Assembly: GCA_900770015.1 (NCBI GenBank)
Contig: CAAGIU010000316.1
Coordinates: forward strand, 1 to 9,296
DNA length: 9,296 bases
Source of the DNA: an uncultured Oscillospiraceae bacterium
Lineage (GTDB): Bacteria > Bacillota_A > Clostridia > Oscillospirales > Oscillospiraceae
Direction: 5' to 3'
Part shown: positions 7,357 through 9,296 of the stretch, piece after piece
How positions within the stretch are numbered: position 1 is the first letter of the stretch
Layout: each line of letters opens with the position of its first letter
Notes under the pieces: generated by a model
What the model saw: the letters and a program-made list of their open reading frames with translations, nothing else
The model's database searches: none
Told to the model about the DNA's origin: nothing
Made by a program: the position numbers and the translations under genes

Positions 7357-8577
7357 ATGGAACTCCATATTGTCAGCGAAGCGAATCGGTGTCTGAACTG
7401 CAAAAAGCCTATGTGCCAGCAGGGCTGTCCCATCCATACGCCCATCCCCCGGGTGATTCAGCTGTTCAAACAGAATAAACTCACCGAGGCCGGGCAGATC
7501 CTCTTTGAGAACAACCCTCTGTCCGCCATCTGCGCCCTGATCTGCAACCATGAGCAGCAGTGCGCGGGACATTGCGTGCTGGGCAAAAAGAGCACCCCGG
7601 TGCATTTTTCCAGCATTGAAAACTATATTTCCGAAATGTACCTCGACCGCATGACCCTGCCGAAGCCCGAATCCAAGGGCAAGAAGGTGGCCGTCATCGG
7701 CGCGGGGCCTGCCGGTATCGCCGCCGCAATCACCCTCGCCTCTCAGGGCTACGGCGTTACCATCTTCGAGTGGCACAGCCAGATCGGCGGTATTATGCGC
7801 TACGGCATCCCCGAGTTCCGGCTGCCCAAGAGCCTGCTGGAGCGCTACCAGAAGCTGCTGGAAGCCATGGGCATTCAAATTCGGCTGAACACCACCATCG
7901 GTACAGTGCTGCTGATTGACAACCTGTTCCGGGACGGCTATGCCAGTGTGTTCATCGGCACCGGCGCGGAGAAGCCCCGGTGTCTTGGTATCCAGGGCGA
8001 GTCTCTGGGCAATGTCCACTTTGGCCTCAACTACCTTGCCAATCCTGCCGCCCATCAATTGGGAGAACGTGTTGCCGTCATCGGCATGGGCAACGCCGCC
8101 ATGGACGTGGCGAGAACCGCTCTGCGGAACGGCTCCCGCCGTGTCATGCTGTTCAGCCGGGACAATACCATTGCCGCCAGCTCCAACGAGGTAGATTACG
8201 CCCGACTGGACGGCGCGGAATTTGTGTTTGGAAAACAGATTCACCACATCACCGAGGAAGGCCCCGTGTTCCAGAATGCCATCATGGATGAAAATGGCAA
8301 TGTCGTCGGCTACGAGGAAGAACTGGAGCTGGTAGAAGCGGATTCCACCATCATTTCCATCTCTCAGGTGCCCCGCACCAAGCTGGTGCGCACCACCGAT
8401 GGTCTCCAATCCACCGAGGGCGGCGTGCTGATCGTGGATGAAAACTACATGACCACCCGCCCCGGGGTCTTCGCCGCAGGCGACGTGGTCACCGGCGCAA
8501 AAACCGTGGTGCACGCCGTGGAAGGCGCGAAGAACGCAGCCTATGCCATGATGCGCTATATGGAGCAAAATAGCTAA
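7357..8577 (+). CDS. GltD-like Fe-S/FAD NAD(P)-dependent oxidoreductase, stand-alone
   Basis: A 406-residue protein resembling the small (beta) subunit of glutamate synthase and related NfnB/PreT-type electron-transfer subunits. The N-terminal Fer4_20-type domain has eight cysteines in two groups, C12/C15/C20/C24 (RCLNCKKPMCQQGCP) and C59/C63/C69/C73, enough for two 4Fe-4S clusters. An FAD Rossmann motif, VAVIGAGPAG, is at 111-120 with acidic E138. The family block GGIMRYGIPEFRLPK is at 144-158, a second dinucleotide fold VAVIGMGNAAMD at 239-250 binds NAD(P)H, and the closing FAD motif GVFAAGD is at 370-376. It is shorter than classical GltD (about 470 or more). Start 7357 has AAGGAGGT at 7343-7350. 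No gltB-like large subunit is present in the window, and a strong terminator follows directly, so its electron partner is unknown. Confidence 0.85.
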   Translation: MELHIVSEANRCLNCKKPMCQQGCPIHTPIPRVIQLFKQNKLTEAGQILFENNPLSAICALICNHEQQCAGHCVLGKKSTPVHFSSIENYISEMYLDRMTLPKPESKGKKVAVIGAGPAGIAAAITLASQGYGVTIFEWHSQIGGIMRYGIPEFRLPKSLLERYQKLLEAMGIQIRLNTTIGTVLLIDNLFRDGYASVFIGTGAEKPRCLGIQGESLGNVHFGLNYLANPAAHQLGERVAVIGMGNAAMDVARTALRNGSRRVMLFSRDNTIAASSNEVDYARLDGAEFVFGKQIHHITEEGPVFQNAIMDENGNVVGYEEELELVEADSTIISISQVPRTKLVRTTDGLQSTEGGVLIVDENYMTTRPGVFAAGDVVTGAKTVVHAVEGAKNAAYAMMRYMEQNS

Positions 8578-8581
8578 ATGC

Positions 8582-8629
8582 AATCCCCAGGACTTCATCT
8601 TCTTACCGGATGATGTCCTGGGGATTTTT
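8582..8629 (+). terminator. Strong intrinsic terminator after the oxidoreductase gene
   Basis: AATCCCCAGGAC (8582-8593) pairs perfectly with GTCCTGGGGATT (8615-8626). After one T-T mismatch the stem continues with TCATC/GATGA (8595-8599 with 8609-8613). A TTTTT run at 8625-8629 overlaps the end of the stem. It starts five bases after the stop codon and closes the permease-lactonase-oxidoreductase unit. Confidence 0.93.
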
Positions 8630-8639
8630 GCGTTGTTGA

Positions 8640-8697
8640 CGTTTTGAAGTGGATACCCATAAACCATTTTCCCTTTGTGGGTACTCCTTTCAAAACG
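8640..8697. repeat. Long imperfect hairpin, first of the intergenic hairpin series
   Basis: The 24-base arms at 8640-8663 and 8674-8697 pair at 22 positions, three of them G-T, with two mismatches, around a 10-base loop. The outer part is CGTTTTGA with TCAAAACG and the inner core is TACCCA with TGGGTA. There is no T-run after it. It begins eleven bases after the upstream terminator and leads into the five-hairpin array. Confidence 0.75.
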
Positions 8698-8708
8698 CAT
8701 CTGGGATT

Positions 8709-8872
8709 CCAAAGGGATGGCAATTCCTTTGGCTCGGGGTTTCCAATAGGGGCGAGAGCGCCCTGTTGGCAGAGGATTCCAAAGGCGGCGGCGCTGCCTT
8801 GGCGGGAGGCATCCAATGGAGGGTAGCGCCCTCCGTGGCAGGAAGAATCCAATGAAACCGGCGGTTTCGTGG
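8709..8872. repeat. Array of five related hairpins with varied stems
   Basis: Five units start with (T/A)TCCAA, with the CC at 8709, 8743, 8779, 8813 and 8849 (steps of 34, 36, 34, 36 bases). Each ends with TGGC. Stems: CCAAAGG/CCTTTGG (8709-8715, 8726-8732); CCAATAGGGGCG/CGCCCTGTTGG (8743-8754, 8759-8769); CCAAAGGCGGC/GCTGCCTTGG (8779-8789, 8793-8802); CCAATGGAGGG/CCCTCCGTGG (8813-8823, 8829-8838); CCAATGAAACC/GGTTTCGTGG (8849-8859, 8863-8872). The base of each stem is conserved while the upper part changes on both sides together, so pairing is kept. Units 2-5 each have one unpaired base in the left arm; in units 3-5 it is an A near the CCAA. The short linkers of units 2-4 are purine-rich. 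No protein-coding reading is convincing. Confidence 0.8.
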
Positions 8873-8902
8873 CACACGACTTTGTTTGCAAAGTCTAGTG
8901 TG
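8873..8902. repeat. Hairpin directly abutting the array
   Basis: CACACGACTTTG (8873-8884) pairs with CAAAGTC (8889-8895) and, after a two-base TA bulge, GTGTG (8898-8902), around a TTTG loop. It starts on the base after the last array stem, and its composition is less GC-rich than the array units. Confidence 0.7.
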
Positions 8903-8919
8903 TTATACCTTTGGCGACC

Positions 8920-8974
8920 GCTGACGCTGGAAAGGGGGTGTTTCCTCACAGAACACAACCTTTCCAGTGGCAGC
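8920..8974. repeat. Long hairpin with symmetrical internal loop
   Basis: GCTGACGCTGGAAAGG (8920-8935) and CCTTTCCAGTGGCAGC (8959-8974) pair at 15 of 16 positions, one of them G-T, with an A-G mismatch. A further inner stem, GTGTT (8938-8942) with AACAC (8952-8956), sits behind a two-by-two internal loop. It ends one base before the next inverted repeat. Confidence 0.75.
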
Positions 8975-8975
8975 A

Positions 8976-9044
8976 GAACAGGCGGATTTTGGCGCGCCAC
9001 GCGCTGAAATTCAGGATTTGCCCCGGGGCAAAATCCGCCTGTTC
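8976..9044. repeat. 69-nt inverted repeat with competing inner palindrome
   Basis: GAACAGGCGGATTTTG (8976-8991) and CAAAATCCGCCTGTTC (9029-9044) are a perfect 16-bp inverted repeat. The 37-base interior holds a GCGCG/CGCGC mini-stem (8992-8996 with 9000-9004) and the perfect palindrome TTTGCCCCGGGGCAAA (9017-9032). The palindrome uses the first four bases of the right arm, so it and the full outer stem cannot form together. Whether it works as RNA, as a DNA cruciform or as a mobile repeat is not known. Confidence 0.8.
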
Positions 9045-9051
9045 GGGTGTA

Positions 9052-9112
9052 GGTGGTGCGGTGAAATGGAGAGGCAAAGCGCAGCGGAGCCTCGCAATGG
9101 AGCGGCATCACC
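9052..9112. repeat. Last hairpin of the intergenic series
   Basis: GGTGGTGC (9052-9059) pairs with GCATCACC (9105-9112), eight pairs including one G-T. Inside is a second stem, GAGGC (9071-9075) with GCCTC (9089-9093). The unpaired parts are long, so it is weaker than its neighbours. From 9113 to 9156, before the converging gene, I see nothing distinctive. Confidence 0.5.
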
Positions 9113-9156
9113 GGGGGAGCCAAAGGGATATCATCCTCCGTCCCGCCGCAGCGACG

Positions 9157-9296
9157 TTACCTTCCGTTCTCTCTTTCATAGTTCGCTTCACACTTTGTGC
9201 AGCAGAAATCCTCGTCATCGCTCTTTGCAAAGAATGCTTTCATGCAGTATTTGCACAGCCGCAGGCTGGAGGTTTCGTCTGCCAGCATGAAGCTGA
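9157..9296 (-). CDS. C-terminal end of an unrecognised protein with a zinc-ribbon-like tail (partial)
   Basis: On the minus strand the frame is open from the window edge to a TAA at 9159-9157, giving about 45 residues that end ...SLRLCKYCMKAFFAKS, DDEDFCCTKCEANYER, ENGR. The CxxC followed about 13 residues later by CCxxC is a treble-clef/zinc-ribbon-like pattern. Tails of this kind close several uncharacterised Firmicute protein families. The N-terminal part lies outside the window, so function cannot be given. Its codons look normal for the window, and it converges on the permease operon across the hairpin region. No intrinsic terminator with a T-run on the minus strand was found after it. 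Confidence 0.65.
   Translation of the reverse strand, partial: SFMLADETSSLRLCKYCMKAFFAKSDDEDFCCTKCEANYERENGR

Noticed and set aside
8709..8872. CRISPR-like array because of regular 34/36-base spacing.
   Set aside because: Only about six bases at each end of a unit are shared, the variable part is self-complementary, and no identical direct repeats or cas genes are present.
8644..8891. Small open frames on both strands across the hairpin region.
   Set aside because: They overlap each other in several frames, lack ribosome sites, and are rich in Gly, Arg, Pro and Trp as expected from GC-rich inverted repeats.
8976..9044. Integron attC site or phage attachment site.
   Set aside because: No matching core boxes of the attC type, and no integrase or other mobile-element gene in the window.
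7339..9123. Very long minus-strand open frame opposite the oxidoreductase gene.
   Set aside because: It mirrors a well-supported plus-strand gene with cofactor motifs and runs through the terminator and hairpins; its translation has no recognisable domain.

Overview
The window looks like a chromosomal segment from a gut-type, anaerobic, fairly GC-rich Firmicute. The nearest fit is the Oscillospiraceae/Clostridiales, judged from strong AGGAGG-type ribosome sites on nearly every gene, G/C-ending codons and a citrate-fermentation gene set. This assignment is an inference from style and content; there is no rRNA or marker gene here.

Left part (1-4591), all on the + strand: the 3' end of citE (citrate lyase beta), complete citF (citrate lyase alpha/CoA-transferase), a 174-bp gap with a striking nested inverted repeat, a CitMHS-family metal-citrate transporter, a GC-rich hairpin, then an overlapping lrgA-lrgB (CidA/CidB-type) pair. 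Read together this is a citrate-fermentation module: CitMHS brings citrate in and citrate lyase splits it to acetate and oxaloacetate. The LrgAB pair, whose homologues in Bacillus subtilis and Streptococcus mutans act in pyruvate transport, could handle the pyruvate formed from oxaloacetate. The last step is inferred from gene order only.

Middle part (4592-8629): a 349-bp gene-free stretch with possible promoter elements, then a second + strand unit. It holds an SLC13/MatC-like carboxylate permease, a lactonase-family seven-bladed propeller protein, and a stand-alone GltD-like Fe-S/FAD/NAD(P) oxidoreductase. A terminator-like hairpin lies just in front of the oxidoreductase, and a strong intrinsic terminator ends the unit. 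The substrate of this unit is not known; it probably imports and processes an organic acid or lactone.

Right part (8640-9156): 517 bp with no convincing gene, made almost entirely of consecutive hairpins. The most unusual piece is an array of five similar hairpins at a 34/36-nt alternating spacing. They share a CCAA...TGG(C) base, but their upper stems differ in sequence while staying self-complementary. It is followed by three more long hairpins and a 69-nt inverted repeat whose right arm can pair with two alternative partners. At the right edge (9157-9296, - strand) lies the C-terminal end of a converging gene with a cysteine-rich zinc-ribbon-like tail.
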